Both the position numbers and the translations under genes were made by a program. DNA of 64,000 nucleotides from W0P28-013 sp964570565 (GTDB lineage Bacteria > Bacteroidota > Bacteroidia > Bacteroidales > Paludibacteraceae). Below are positions 9,294-18,285 of this stretch, piece after piece (position 1 is the first letter of the stretch; each line of letters begins with the position of its first letter). The stretch spans positions 1 through 64,000 of the forward strand of contig CAZMYT010000004.1 in the NCBI GenBank assembly GCA_964570565.1, written 5' to 3'. Under the pieces are notes generated by a model. That model did not search any database. It was not told the origin of the DNA and saw only the letters and a program-made list of their open reading frames with translations.

Positions 9294-10256
9294 TTATAGA
9301 ATTCTTACACTTTTATATTTTTTATTCTTTTTGTCGAAAGCTAAACTAAATTCGTATCCTAAACAAAGTTCGTGTGATCCGTGGCTCACAGCAATTATAG
9401 TTGTTGTAGGTAAATCGTAAGAGTAACCTATCATTAATCCATTCAGGATTCTCATACCTAATAAAAACGAAACAGCGTCTAATCGTCCCGATAAGCCTCC
9501 CCAATACTTGTCTTTGTAATCTAATAATAACGACACGTTTGGATTCCAGCTTACTAAATCTGTTATGATTAAAGCCGACGTTTTTAGTTTGTAGTCAGGA
9601 TTCTTTAACTCTATGTTATAACCGCCGGAAACGGTGTACAATCGTTTGGTAAAGAAATCGCCTACATCCCCCAATTCAATACTCGTTTCAGGTAAATGTA
9701 GTACCGACATTCCAGCGTACCAATCTTTAGTAGAGTAGTAAAATCCTAATCCTAAATCAAGTCCCATACCTGAAACCGAAGTCTTTGGAATTGCTGGGTC
9801 TTGTGCAGGGCTAAAATAATCACTTTCGACAAGATGAACGCTATCTCCTTTAAATACAATATTTGAAAGTCCAATGATTGTTCCAATGCTCAATCTACCT
9901 TCGCCTAATTTTAATTTATAGGCATATTGTAGGCTAAATTGTTGATTAGAAAAGATACCAAATTCATCATTCACAAATCGAATACCACCGCCATGTTGGG
10001 TTGAACCAACTGAAAAAGGTGAGTGAACCGAAAAAAAAGTGGTCTTTGGCGCATTATCAATACTAATCCATTGCAACCGTTGTAGTCCAAATATTTCTAT
10101 CATCTGCTGTTCGCCTACAGCAGCCGGATTCATTATTGTTTTATTATACATGTATTGGGTAATTTGAGCATCAAACTGCCCCCATACGGATGTATTTATA
10201 ACGAAACAAAGTGCTAAACCTAAACTTAACGAGCTGTATTTATTAAAAAACTTCAC
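9294..10256 (-). CDS. porP: PorP/SprF-family T9SS outer-membrane protein
   Basis: The 320-residue protein has a signal peptide ending near SVWGQ and the PorP/SprF signature just after it (QITQYMYNKTIMNPAAVG), then an all-beta barrel. PorP is an outer-membrane component required for T9SS in Porphyromonas, and it heads the porPKLMN operon here as there. The start is GTG at 10256: an in-frame TGA lies a few codons upstream and no ATG intervenes. The signal peptide supports this start. Other PorP paralogues often exist in a genome; gene order makes this the core copy. Confidence 0.9.
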   Translation of the reverse strand: MKFFNKYSSLSLGLALCFVINTSVWGQFDAQITQYMYNKTIMNPAAVGEQQMIEIFGLQRLQWISIDNAPKTTFFSVHSPFSVGSTQHGGGIRFVNDEFGIFSNQQFSLQYAYKLKLGEGRLSIGTIIGLSNIVFKGDSVHLVESDYFSPAQDPAIPKTSVSGMGLDLGLGFYYSTKDWYAGMSVLHLPETSIELGDVGDFFTKRLYTVSGGYNIELKNPDYKLKTSALIITDLVSWNPNVSLLLDYKDKYWGGLSGRLDAVSFLLGMRILNGLMIGYSYDLPTTTIIAVSHGSHELCLGYEFSLAFDKKNKKYKSVRIL

Positions 10257-10384
10257 AATTATTCGATAAAATCAATGTTTTTTGAGACACAAACTAAATG
10301 CTTCACATCAGTAAAACTAAAAACACTTTGAAAAATTGTGTGTCGTAAAGTTTCTTTTTGCTAATTTTATAACAAATTTAATTT

Positions 10385-10606
10385 CTAATATTCCTCTTCG
10401 TTAAAGAAGAAATCCTCTTTGCTAGGATAATCAGGCCAGATATCTTCGATACTTTCGTAAATATCACCTTCATCCTCAATTTCTTGTAAATTTTCAATTA
10501 CTTCAAGTGGGGCGCCAGAACGCATCGCATAATCGATAAGCTCATCTTTTGAGGCTGGCCAAGGCGCATCTTCTAGTTTTGAGGCAAGTTCTAATGTCCA
10601 ATACAT
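10385..10606 (-). CDS. DUF2795-like small acidic protein
   Basis: This 73-residue, strongly acidic protein is rich in Asp, Glu and Trp. It contains LEDAPWPASKDELIDYAMRSGAP, which fits the DUF2795 fold (a small helical domain of unknown function common in Bacteroidota), followed by an acidic tail. It has no signal or membrane segment, so it is probably cytoplasmic. It has its own promoter at 10673-10680 and is transcribed toward porP, whose start is 128 bases downstream. No function is known. Confidence 0.75.
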   Translation of the reverse strand: MYWTLELASKLEDAPWPASKDELIDYAMRSGAPLEVIENLQEIEDEGDIYESIEDIWPDYPSKEDFFFNEEEY

Positions 10607-10672
10607 AAATATAAGTCCTAATAACGTTTAATATAGCGTACTCTATACCAATATAGATTGGTTTTCAATCGG

Positions 10673-10680
10673 CAAAGATA
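10673..10680 (-). promoter_or_regulatory. -7 promoter element for the DUF2795-like gene
   Basis: The minus strand reads TATCTTTG, a consensus TAnnTTTG, 66 bases before the start at 10606. It might also feed the por operon, since no terminator is evident between the two. Confidence 0.6.
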
Positions 10681-10701
10681 CTTTTTTTTTAAATAGCTGT
10701 A

Positions 10702-11247
10702 TCACTTTTCCCAAAAAAAATCATTCGAGTTATTTTTTTTTGTTAAAAAACGAGCTAAAACAAAGAGAAAATCAGAAAGCCTATTCATGTAAATAACTAC
10801 ATTTTCATCTATAATTACTTGATTTTTAGCTTCTAAAATCATTCTTTCTGCACGCCTTGTGATGGCACGACAAACATGAGCCAATGCGGAGGTTTCTTCT
10901 TCACCATAGATGATAAAATTGGTCAATTTTGGTAATTGGTCATTCATTTTATCAATATTTTCCTCTAAAAAGGTGATGTTTTCCGAAGATATTTTCGCGG
11001 AATCGGGCAATTTTGTGGTGGTGGTGTCGGTTGCTAAGTTTGCGCCTATGCGCATCAATGTATTTTGGATAACATGAATTATGTTACGTTCTTCTCCTGT
11101 AAGTTTGGATTTTAATAGTCCAAGAAATGCATTGAGTTCATCTACAGTGCCATAGGCTTGTAAACGTATGTCGGTTTTAGATACACGTTGTCCACCAACC
11201 AATGATGTGGTGCCTTTGTCGCCTGTTTTTGTGTAAATTTTTGTCAT
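10702..11247 (-). CDS. Corrinoid adenosyltransferase, PduO type
   Basis: The 181-residue enzyme transfers the adenosyl group of ATP to cob(I)alamin to make coenzyme B12. The N-terminal ATP-binding motif is TKTGDKGTTSLVGGQRVSK (5-23), followed by YGTVDELNAFLG. The C-terminal catalytic signature is RAITRRAERM, and the fold is a five-helix bundle. It follows the O-methyltransferase gene by 11 bases, probably in one transcript. No other B12 gene or cobalamin riboswitch is visible nearby, so it may serve salvage for a B12-dependent mutase encoded elsewhere. Confidence 0.9.
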   Translation of the reverse strand: MTKIYTKTGDKGTTSLVGGQRVSKTDIRLQAYGTVDELNAFLGLLKSKLTGEERNIIHVIQNTLMRIGANLATDTTTTKLPDSAKISSENITFLEENIDKMNDQLPKLTNFIIYGEEETSALAHVCRAITRRAERMILEAKNQVIIDENVVIYMNRLSDFLFVLARFLTKKNNSNDFFWEK

Positions 11248-11258
11248 ATTACGTATTG

Positions 11259-12041
11259 CTAAAATTTAACAATATAGGACTCTTTTTGTAAATCAGGATT
11301 GAAGAGTGTTATTCCCATTTGGAACAAGTCCATGTCTACTCGTATTTTTGGATGTTGTCTGATTTTGTTCCAAGCTCGCTCCATTTCTTCGGACCAATGT
11401 ATGTCATCAAATATAAAGACTGTTTTTGAATGCGCTTTTGGTAGGCATTGTTCAAAATAGTTGATAGTGGCTTCGTAGGTGTGATTGGCATCAAAAAAAA
11501 CAATGTCAAGTTTGGGTAAATTTCCCAACACCTCAGGTAACATTAAATCGATATCGCCTTGTATGGTAGTAATATTGGTGAGGTTATGTTGTTTGAAATT
11601 TCTCTTGGCTATGTTGCAAAGTGATGGTTCACCTTCAATGGTAATTACATTTGCTTGAGAATTTGCTGCGGCTAAATGCATGGTAGTTAAACCGATATTG
11701 GTTCCTAATTCAACAATGTACTGTGCATTTGTGTTATTTGTAATACGAAATAGAAGTTCTGCATATTTTTGCTTGGTGGCCGATTTTTTTGCAATTTCAC
11801 CAATGGTGGTGGTGCGTGCAGGGCTGGTCCCAAATCCAGCTAATGTAATTTCTGTTTTGTTCAATAGGAGTTCCTTACGTATGGTGCGGAGCGTTTGATA
11901 GGCGTAAAAAAAATCCTTTTCGTATAATACATGGTTGAGCCAATGAAATACGAAAGGTGAGTGTACACCAAAGCCTTTATAATGCTTTGCGCGGCGCCGA
12001 TAACGTAAATATGCGCTAATTTTGTAGTAAGGTATCTTCAT
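11259..12041 (-). CDS. Class I SAM-dependent methyltransferase (O-methyltransferase-like)
   Basis: The 260-residue cytoplasmic protein has a Rossmann methyltransferase core. Motif I is YIVELGTNIGLTTMHLA, the acidic end of strand 2 is VITIEGEPSLC, and motif post-I/II includes TTIQGDIDLMLP and LDIVFFDANHTYE. The last is typical of small-molecule O-methyltransferases, where the DxNH segment binds metal and substrate. The N-terminal 60 residues are basic and helical. The substrate cannot be inferred. It is the first gene of a two-gene operon with the cobalamin adenosyltransferase. Confidence 0.8.
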   Translation of the reverse strand: MKIPYYKISAYLRYRRRAKHYKGFGVHSPFVFHWLNHVLYEKDFFYAYQTLRTIRKELLLNKTEITLAGFGTSPARTTTIGEIAKKSATKQKYAELLFRITNNTNAQYIVELGTNIGLTTMHLAAANSQANVITIEGEPSLCNIAKRNFKQHNLTNITTIQGDIDLMLPEVLGNLPKLDIVFFDANHTYEATINYFEQCLPKAHSKTVFIFDDIHWSEEMERAWNKIRQHPKIRVDMDLFQMGITLFNPDLQKESYIVKF

Positions 12042-12054
12042 GATTTAAGGTATG

Positions 12055-12062
12055 CAAAGGTA
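12055..12062 (-). promoter_or_regulatory. -7 promoter element for the methyltransferase operon
   Basis: The minus strand reads TACCTTTG, only 13 bases before the ATG at 12041, so the transcript would be almost leaderless. A TTG sits 16 bases upstream as a possible -33 element. Confidence 0.5.
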
Positions 12063-12266
12063 CTATTATTTTTTTAAACAATATATCGGGATTAGGTGTT
12101 TTTTTTGTTTTTTATATTTGAGGATTGGGAATTTGTTTATTAATTGTTATTTTTGTGATATCTATTTTTGCACTAAATAAAAATAATTTCTGTGTGCAGC
12201 GTTTTTTGGGTTTAGAACATCTTACGATTATAAATTGATGGTTAATTTTATTTATTTAAATTAGTT

Positions 12267-12521
12267 ATGAAAAAAAACTTTTTGATTGCAGCGGTTTTAA
12301 TTCTTGCTGCTTTAGGGATGAGTGCGTGTAGTGATACGAAGTCTTGTTATGAATTTACCACGGTTATTCATTGGACTTCTACTACTCAAACAACAAGTGT
12401 TACTTATGAGTATATGACGAAGGCTGAGGCAGATGCTCATAAGGCGGATTTAGAGACTTCATCGTCGACATGTACTTACAAGCGTGTTTCAAAAAGTGAG
12501 GCTGATTGTACGAATGATTAA
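12267..12521 (+). CDS. Small Cys-containing lipoprotein, unknown function
   Basis: This 84-residue protein has a clear lipoprotein signal (ALGMSAC, Cys21). The mature part is about 63 residues, Thr and Ser rich, with three further cysteines that could form one disulfide. I do not recognise a family. It stands alone between the methyltransferase and SulP genes and is closed by a terminator, which supports its being a real expressed gene. Confidence 0.65.
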   Translation: MKKNFLIAAVLILAALGMSACSDTKSCYEFTTVIHWTSTTQTTSVTYEYMTKAEADAHKADLETSSSTCTYKRVSKSEADCTND

Positions 12522-12536
12522 CGTTTTACTTTTTGT

Positions 12537-12571
12537 AAAAAACCTTCCAATATTCTTGGGAGGTTTTTTTT
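12537..12571 (+). terminator. Rho-independent terminator after the small lipoprotein gene
   Basis: An 11-bp stem (AAACCTTCCAA with TTGGGAGGTTT, one wobble pair) with a 5-base loop is followed by a T8 run. Confidence 0.8.
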
Positions 12572-12617
12572 ATGCATATTTGTGTTCAATTTAATTGGTG
12601 GTATATGTGTAAATATA

Positions 12618-12625
12618 TACCTTTG
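12618..12625 (+). promoter_or_regulatory. -7 promoter element for the SulP transporter gene
   Basis: TACCTTTG matches TAnnTTTG. A TTG at 12595-12597 lies 20 bases upstream, good spacing for a Bacteroidota -33/-7 pair. The leader to the ATG at 12728 is about 95 bases. Confidence 0.6.
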
Positions 12626-12727
12626 CAAAAGTTTTTTAGAGGTATTGATTTTTTTCTTTTAAGCTCTATTTTAGAGACTTATAACTTCTGATATATCTAT
12701 TTGATTTTATAAAATTATCCTTTTACG

Positions 12728-14428
12728 ATGAAAATTTCTCTTAAAGAGGTTTTTTACCCCAAAATTATTTCGAGTCTTAAACAGTATAGCAAAGAACGTT
12801 TTCTAACCGATTTGATGGCTGGTATTATTGTCGGTATCGTGGCTATACCTTTGGCTATTGCATTTGGTATTGCTTCGGGAGTTGGTCCTACTGAAGGTTT
12901 GGTGACCGCTATTATAGCTGGTTTTCTTATCTCTTTATTTGGTGGGTCAAAAGTTCAAATTGGTGGCCCTACAGGTGCTTTTATTGTTATTGTTTATGGT
13001 ATTATTCAACAACATGGTATTACAGGGTTAACTATTGCAACGTTGATGGCTGGTGTATTGCTCGTGTTGATGGGTATCTTTAAATTAGGTAATGTCATTA
13101 AATTCGTTCCTTATCCAGTTATTGTTGGCTTCACAGCAGGGATTGCATTAACTATTTTCTCGACCCAAATGAATGATTTGTTTGGATTAGAATTAACCAA
13201 AGTCCCAGCCAATTTTATTGATAAATGGATTTGTTATGCTGATAATATTTCGAATATCAATTGGTTGGCATTGCTTATAGGGGCAGTTAGTTTGTTCATT
13301 ATTATATTAACGCCAAAGATTTCCAAAAAGATTCCAGGTTCTTTAGTTGCTATTGTTCTAGTTACTCTAGTTGTTTGGGGATTAAAACGGTTTGCAGGTA
13401 TTGATGGCATCCAAACTATTGGCGACTTATATGAATTACCTTCAGGTGTTCCCGCACCGAAAATGCCATCTGTTAATTTAGCCGAAGGACAGTCTATTTT
13501 TGGATTGATGCAACAATTATTTCCAGCAGCCTTTACTATTGCTATGTTGGGCGCCATTGAGTCGTTGCTGTCAGCCATGGTAGCCGATGGTGTTATTGGT
13601 GATAAACATAATTCAAATACCGAATTGATTGGTCAAGGTATTGCCAATATGGTGGTACCATTTTTTGGAGGTATTCCTGCTACAGGTGCTATTGCACGAA
13701 CGATGACTAATATCAATAATGGTGGTAGAACTCCAATCGCAGGTATTGTTCATGCTTTGGTGTTGTTGTTTGTGTTGTTATTTTTGGGCAAATTAGTTGG
13801 ATTTATTCCTATGGCGTGTTTGGCTGGTGTGTTAATTATGGTTTCCTATAATATGAGTGAGTGGCGTACCATTGTGGCGTTGTCCAAAAATCCAAAGTCC
13901 GATTTTGTGGTTATGCTTGTTACGTTTATTTTGACCGTAATCTTTGATTTGACTGTTGCTATAGAAGTAGGTTTGTTGTTGGCTATTGTTCTTTTCTTGA
14001 AACGTACTAGTGAATCGGTATCAATAAAGGTATTTCATGATGAGATTGATCCAAATCAAGAGTCAGACGTAGCTACGGAGCAAGAAAAGCTCTTGATACC
14101 AGATGGCGTAGAGGTTTACGAAATTGATGGACCTTACTTTTTTGGTATAGCTAATAAATTTGATGAGGTGATGAAAGAGGTAGGCGACGCTCCTCAAGTT
14201 CGTATTATTCGAATGCGTAAAGTGCCATTTATTGATTCTACAGGTTTGCATAATTTAGCAACCTTGTGCAAACAATCTTCTAAGGAAGGGATTGAAGTTG
14301 TTTTATCTGGAGTTAATCCAACCGTTCATGCGACGTTGGTGAAAGCAGGATTTGAAAAGTTGATTTGTCCAGAAAACATTTGTCCAAACATCAATGTGGC
14401 ATTAGAACGCGCCTCTGAATTGTTATAA
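12728..14428 (+). CDS. SulP-family inorganic anion transporter with STAS domain
   Basis: The 566-residue inner-membrane protein has about 10-14 membrane segments from residue 30 to 420, with the SulP signature region GIASGVGPTEGLVTAIIAGF and GGPTGAFIVI. A C-terminal cytoplasmic STAS domain (about 445-566) includes IIRMRKVPFIDSTGLHNL, the nucleotide-binding-like loop. SulP proteins carry sulfate, bicarbonate or dicarboxylates; the substrate here is not decidable. There is no carbonic anhydrase or sulfate-assimilation gene beside it. It converges on the DUF4491 gene with a 7-base gap. Confidence 0.9.
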   Translation: MKISLKEVFYPKIISSLKQYSKERFLTDLMAGIIVGIVAIPLAIAFGIASGVGPTEGLVTAIIAGFLISLFGGSKVQIGGPTGAFIVIVYGIIQQHGITGLTIATLMAGVLLVLMGIFKLGNVIKFVPYPVIVGFTAGIALTIFSTQMNDLFGLELTKVPANFIDKWICYADNISNINWLALLIGAVSLFIIILTPKISKKIPGSLVAIVLVTLVVWGLKRFAGIDGIQTIGDLYELPSGVPAPKMPSVNLAEGQSIFGLMQQLFPAAFTIAMLGAIESLLSAMVADGVIGDKHNSNTELIGQGIANMVVPFFGGIPATGAIARTMTNINNGGRTPIAGIVHALVLLFVLLFLGKLVGFIPMACLAGVLIMVSYNMSEWRTIVALSKNPKSDFVVMLVTFILTVIFDLTVAIEVGLLLAIVLFLKRTSESVSIKVFHDEIDPNQESDVATEQEKLLIPDGVEVYEIDGPYFFGIANKFDEVMKEVGDAPQVRIIRMRKVPFIDSTGLHNLATLCKQSSKEGIEVVLSGVNPTVHATLVKAGFEKLICPENICPNINVALERASELL

Positions 14429-14435
14429 AGCGATT

Positions 14436-14741
14436 TTAAGAGCGTTTTGGATTTTTAGGGAACCAACCTTTTTGAACACGTTTTTGTTGCTCAAACACTT
14501 CGATGATGCTCCATAACGATGAAAATCCAGTGACGGCTAAAATCGCAGAATAAAAGATGTCTGTTACGTAAAAAGCAGCACTTAAAAGCAGTAGACCTGC
14601 TAATAAAAAAGCCCACCAACAGTTGACGCCAAAGTAATATTCTCCTTTAATTACTAAGGGATGAAATAGACCGATGATGAGAAATGTGGTGATACCAATG
14701 GCAATTCCAGTGAGATTATATGTGGCAAGTAATTCTGACAT
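14436..14741 (-). CDS. DUF4491-like small membrane protein
   Basis: The 101-residue protein has three predicted transmembrane segments (about 10-28, 38-58 and 62-82) and a basic C-terminal tail. The pattern FLIIGLFHPLVIKGEYYFG plus WWAFLLAG matches the DUF4491 family, common in Bacteroidota and of unknown role. Its promoter lies at 14758-14765. Confidence 0.72.
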   Translation of the reverse strand: MSELLATYNLTGIAIGITTFLIIGLFHPLVIKGEYYFGVNCWWAFLLAGLLLLSAAFYVTDIFYSAILAVTGFSSLWSIIEVFEQQKRVQKGWFPKNPKRS

Positions 14742-14757
14742 GCTGAAAATTTTGCTG

Positions 14758-14765
14758 CAAAGTTA
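14758..14765 (-). promoter_or_regulatory. -7 promoter element for the DUF4491 gene
   Basis: The minus strand reads TAACTTTG, matching TAnnTTTG, 16 bases before the ATG at 14741. Confidence 0.5.
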
Positions 14766-14800
14766 TAAGTTTTTAGGTTTTAAGTAAAGATAAAATAAAT

Positions 14801-15436
14801 ATGAAATATAGATTTTTTTCGTTGTGTCTATTGTTCTCTCTAGCTAGCAATGCGTTTGCTGAGAATAAGAATGCATCAAAATTGGCTTATAGCGGTTTTT
14901 CTGGAGGTATGATGTTGCATACAGGATTTGTTCAAAGTCGCGATTTTGCCTTTTATAATTCTAATGGAACGGTGCGTGAAACCGCAAAACTACAAGGTGC
15001 TCCATTTGGTATTGGTGGCGCTATTCGGTTACATTTTGGAGAACATTTACGTGTAGGTTCCGAGGGTTATGTTTCTACTTTAACTTATGGTAAAAATCAC
15101 AGTTACTCGTCGGTGGGCTGGGGTGGTTTGTTAGCTGATTGTGCTTGGCATATCAACTCGTGGACACCTTTTGTTGGAGGAACTATTGGTGGTGGCAGTG
15201 TCAAAAACTTAACACTTTTAGAACCAACGCCTGATGATTTTACGCTCGAAAACAATAGTACTTCTTATCGTAAATACACTTTTATGGCGTTGACACCCTT
15301 TGTTGGTGTGGAATATGCCATGACCGAAAAGGTTCACCTGGTATTAAAGGTCGATTATTTGCTGAATCTTACCAATTGGCAGGATGACTTTGCAACTGGA
15401 CCAAGAGTCTACTTTGGCTTTATGTTTTGTCACTAA
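14801..15436 (+). CDS. Outer-membrane beta-barrel protein, unknown function
   Basis: The 211-residue protein has a signal peptide ending at SNAFA (about 20) and alternating strands rich in Gly, Tyr, Phe and Trp through to a C-terminal aromatic strand (GPRVYFGFMF). That suits an 8-stranded OmpX/OmpW-like barrel. It resembles no porin of known substrate that I can name. It ends 12 bases from the converging dipeptidase gene. Confidence 0.7.
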   Translation: MKYRFFSLCLLFSLASNAFAENKNASKLAYSGFSGGMMLHTGFVQSRDFAFYNSNGTVRETAKLQGAPFGIGGAIRLHFGEHLRVGSEGYVSTLTYGKNHSYSSVGWGGLLADCAWHINSWTPFVGGTIGGGSVKNLTLLEPTPDDFTLENNSTSYRKYTFMALTPFVGVEYAMTEKVHLVLKVDYLLNLTNWQDDFATGPRVYFGFMFCH

Positions 15437-15448
15437 GAAGTGATTTTT

Positions 15449-16816
15449 TTAGTCAATCTGTTTCCCATATTCCCTGTAAAATTCGACTACAGCTTCAATT
15501 CCCTGACGGAAAATTGTTAAATCAAAATTTTCGTTAGGCGAGTGAATGGCGTTTGATTCTAAGCCAAATCCCATGAGTATAGTTTTTACGCCTAGCACTT
15601 GCTCGAACGTGCTGATAATAGGAATACTTCCTCCACGTCGTACGGCTAATGGTTTTTGCCCAAAGGCTTTCTCAAAGCCTTTTTCTGCTGCTTTATAGGC
15701 TGGTAAATCGATAGGACAAACGTAACCTTGACCGCCATGCATTGGTGTTACTTTTAAACGCACACTTTTGGGCGCTAATTGGTGCATGTAGTCGATGAAT
15801 AACTGCGAAATGGTTTCGTGATTTTGATTGGCCACTAACCGACACGAAACTTTGGCATACGCTTTTGATGGCAATACAGTTTTACTGCCTTCGCCCGTAT
15901 AGCCGCCCCAAATTCCACATACATCGAATGAAGGACGACAACTATTACGTTCAAGTGTGCTGTAACCAATCTCACCTTGCACTTCGTCGATGTCAATATT
16001 TTGCTTGTATTTTTCTAAATTGAATGGAATTTGAGCAATCATGTCGCGCTCTGCTGGTGGCACAGGCAAAACATCGTCGTAAAAGTGAGGAATGGTAATA
16101 CGCCCGTCATGGTCTATGACTTTGGCTAATAACTCGCATAAAGTGTTGATTGGATTGGCTACGGCGCCCCCAAAGTGACCCGAATGTAAGTCGCGATTAG
16201 GGCCAGTAACTTCAATTTCCCAATAAGCTAAGCCACGCAAACCTGTTGTTAAACTAGGCGTTTCGGCTCCGAGCATGCTTGTGTCCGAAACGAGTATAAT
16301 ATCGGCTTTGAGTAACTCTTTATGTGCTTCGCAAAACGCTTCCAGCGAAGGCGAACCAATTTCTTCCTCTCCTTCAAAAATGAATTTCACGTTACAGTTT
16401 AGTAAGTCGTTTTTGACTAAATATTCGAATGCTTTTACTTGAATAAACGATTGTCCTTTGTCGTCGTCAGCGCCTCGCGCCCACAGGTGATTATCTCTGA
16501 TGATTGGCTCAAATGGATCTGATTTCCATAATTCGAGTGGTTCGGCAGGCATTACATCGTAGTGGGCATAAACGAGTACCGTTTTTGCGTCTGGACTCAC
16601 ATGTTTTTCTCCATAAACAATTGGATTGCCTTTGCTGGGCATAATGTTTACATGGGCGGCACCGGCTTCCAGAAGTAGCTGCTGCCAACGTTCGGCACAA
16701 CGCATCATATCAGCTTTGTGTTCTGGCTTGGCGCTGATACTTGGTATGCGAATCAATGAAAAAAGTTCTTCAAAAAAACGTGCTTCATTCGTGGCGATGT
16801 AAGTTTTTATGTCCAT
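15449..16816 (-). CDS. M20-family dipeptidase
   Basis: The 455-residue cytoplasmic metallopeptidase belongs to the M20 group of dipeptidases that use two zinc ions. Ligands and catalytic residues are visible: His85 and Asp87 in YAHYDVMP, bridging Asp116 in ARGADDDKG, general base Glu149 and ligand Glu150 in FEGEEEIGS, and a late His in NAIHSPNE. A dimerisation lid domain (about 200-330) contains the LHSGHFGG loop. It follows the fucose-isomerase-like gene by 27 bases, so the two are probably one operon. Substrate range is not predictable. Confidence 0.9.
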   Translation of the reverse strand: MDIKTYIATNEARFFEELFSLIRIPSISAKPEHKADMMRCAERWQQLLLEAGAAHVNIMPSKGNPIVYGEKHVSPDAKTVLVYAHYDVMPAEPLELWKSDPFEPIIRDNHLWARGADDDKGQSFIQVKAFEYLVKNDLLNCNVKFIFEGEEEIGSPSLEAFCEAHKELLKADIILVSDTSMLGAETPSLTTGLRGLAYWEIEVTGPNRDLHSGHFGGAVANPINTLCELLAKVIDHDGRITIPHFYDDVLPVPPAERDMIAQIPFNLEKYKQNIDIDEVQGEIGYSTLERNSCRPSFDVCGIWGGYTGEGSKTVLPSKAYAKVSCRLVANQNHETISQLFIDYMHQLAPKSVRLKVTPMHGGQGYVCPIDLPAYKAAEKGFEKAFGQKPLAVRRGGSIPIISTFEQVLGVKTILMGFGLESNAIHSPNENFDLTIFRQGIEAVVEFYREYGKQID

Positions 16817-16843
16817 AGGGTCAATTATTTATAGAGATGATTA

Positions 16844-18082
16844 TTATCGAATCCGTGTCAATTTATTTTCTTGAAAGAAACGATTAATTTGGTCGGCGTA
16901 ATTGCCATGAATTAACACGTGGTGATTTCCAATTGGATTATTTAGGAAATAACTCGTTGATTCGTGCAATTGAAGTCGTACTTGTGTGCGACAAACGTTA
17001 TTAAAATTGGTATTTTCGATTAATTTTGCTGAGGATACAAAATATTCATCCAATTTGCTACCTCCGCATTTGACGAGTGTAAACTCACCGGCAGGCAAGG
17101 TGCCTTGAATGGCAACACCGCTTTCGCTTTCGAAATGTGTCCGAATGGTGTAATTGGTGGTTTGTTTTAAGCCAATGGTACAATGTGCTAATAGCATCGT
17201 GTTGGTAGAACTATCTATTTGCGAAGGATTGCACATGAAACCTGTTTGTCCTGTAATTGCTTTGACAGCCATTAAGGTAAAAAGCGTTTGTAAATCGCCT
17301 TCACAACCAGCAATAATGCCTTCGTCGTTGAGTAGTGCAAGTGCCAAACAGCCGGTTGTTCCAGTGGTTGGAATGAGCCCAAAACATTGAATGGTAATGG
17401 CATTCAACTGATGCAAAACGCACACGTTACGAATAGCTTTGTATAGGCGGTATGCTTTTATAATATCTTCACGATTAGGCTCTTTGCAACTGCAGGCTTG
17501 TTGTGTAAAATTATCAGCGTCTTTTTCTACTTCTTGATTCGTAATTTTGGCATATTCGTGGTTGATGTCGTCGAGCGAGATGTCCATAAATTCTACGCCC
17601 CAGCGATTTTTGGCTTCCAAGTAATTTACACCACTTGCAATTAACCAAGCCGACGGTGTACCCATAACGCCTACGCGTTTACCGTGAAGTAGATGTTTGT
17701 AATGGTATAAGTTCTGATAATCGCCTATTTCTTTTAAAATAGTTTCGCTGTTGCCGTGAATGATGTGACAAGGTGCGCCTTGTTGACGTGCCCATGTGTT
17801 TATCTCGAGCGATGCAGCTAATGAATTTTGTAATCCATCGGTGAGTAAAAAGAGTGGTTTTGGTAGTTGCTCGTAATGGCTTTTAAATGAAAATTCGACG
17901 CCTCCACTCGAAATAAATACGAGTTGTAAATCGTCTGTTTGTAAGGTGTCAAGTTGTTTAGGGTCAATGATATTGACCATGTATTCTTTTTCTAATGTCG
18001 TAAACAACTCTTGGTGGCTAGCGCGAATAGAGCCTTGTTTGTTGAGCTCCGATGCGAAGGTGATTAAATTTAGTGTGTTCAT
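16844..18082 (-). CDS. L-fucose/L-arabinose isomerase-like protein
   Basis: The 412-residue protein resembles the N-terminal and central domains of the fucose isomerase superfamily: a Rossmann-like N-terminus (about 1-120), a GKRVGVMGTPSAWL segment, and later ITIQCFGLIPTTGTTGCLALALLNDEGI with GCEGDLQTLFTLMAVKAITG, which matches the metal-site region of the family. It is shorter than true FucI (about 590 residues), so it belongs to the diverged group often labelled fucose isomerase-like, whose substrate is unknown. It has its own promoter and precedes the dipeptidase gene. Confidence 0.65.
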   Translation of the reverse strand: MNTLNLITFASELNKQGSIRASHQELFTTLEKEYMVNIIDPKQLDTLQTDDLQLVFISSGGVEFSFKSHYEQLPKPLFLLTDGLQNSLAASLEINTWARQQGAPCHIIHGNSETILKEIGDYQNLYHYKHLLHGKRVGVMGTPSAWLIASGVNYLEAKNRWGVEFMDISLDDINHEYAKITNQEVEKDADNFTQQACSCKEPNREDIIKAYRLYKAIRNVCVLHQLNAITIQCFGLIPTTGTTGCLALALLNDEGIIAGCEGDLQTLFTLMAVKAITGQTGFMCNPSQIDSSTNTMLLAHCTIGLKQTTNYTIRTHFESESGVAIQGTLPAGEFTLVKCGGSKLDEYFVSSAKLIENTNFNNVCRTQVRLQLHESTSYFLNNPIGNHHVLIHGNYADQINRFFQENKLTRIR

Positions 18083-18119
18083 AATAATTAGTCATGTAAG
18101 GTTAATTGGTTTTATTGCC

Positions 18120-18127
18120 CAAAGATA
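18120..18127 (-). promoter_or_regulatory. -7 promoter element for the isomerase-dipeptidase operon
   Basis: The minus strand reads TATCTTTG, an exact TAnnTTTG, 37 bases before the ATG at 18082. Confidence 0.6.
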
Positions 18128-18254
18128 GATAAAAAATAGAATTTGTACAATTATTTTGTGGCTCTAGTTGTTTATGAGTCTTCTTTTTTTCGGTTAATTT
18201 TATCATCACCTAAAAAAATATAACTAAAGCAGCGGTTGCCTGAATAAAAACTAT

Positions 18255-18262
18255 TACTTTTG
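18255..18262 (+). promoter_or_regulatory. -7 promoter element for the CDF transporter gene
   Basis: TACTTTTG matches TAnnTTTG, 23 bases before the ATG at 18286. A TTG at 18236-18238 could be the -33 element, though the 16-base spacing is short. Confidence 0.5.
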
Positions 18263-18285
18263 TATATTGTCAAAATTTTTACGAG

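Noticed and set aside
10702..12266. Cobalamin riboswitch near the adenosyltransferase gene
   Set aside because: I found no B12-box-like sequence or leader of suitable length; the promoter lies 13 bases from the operon start.
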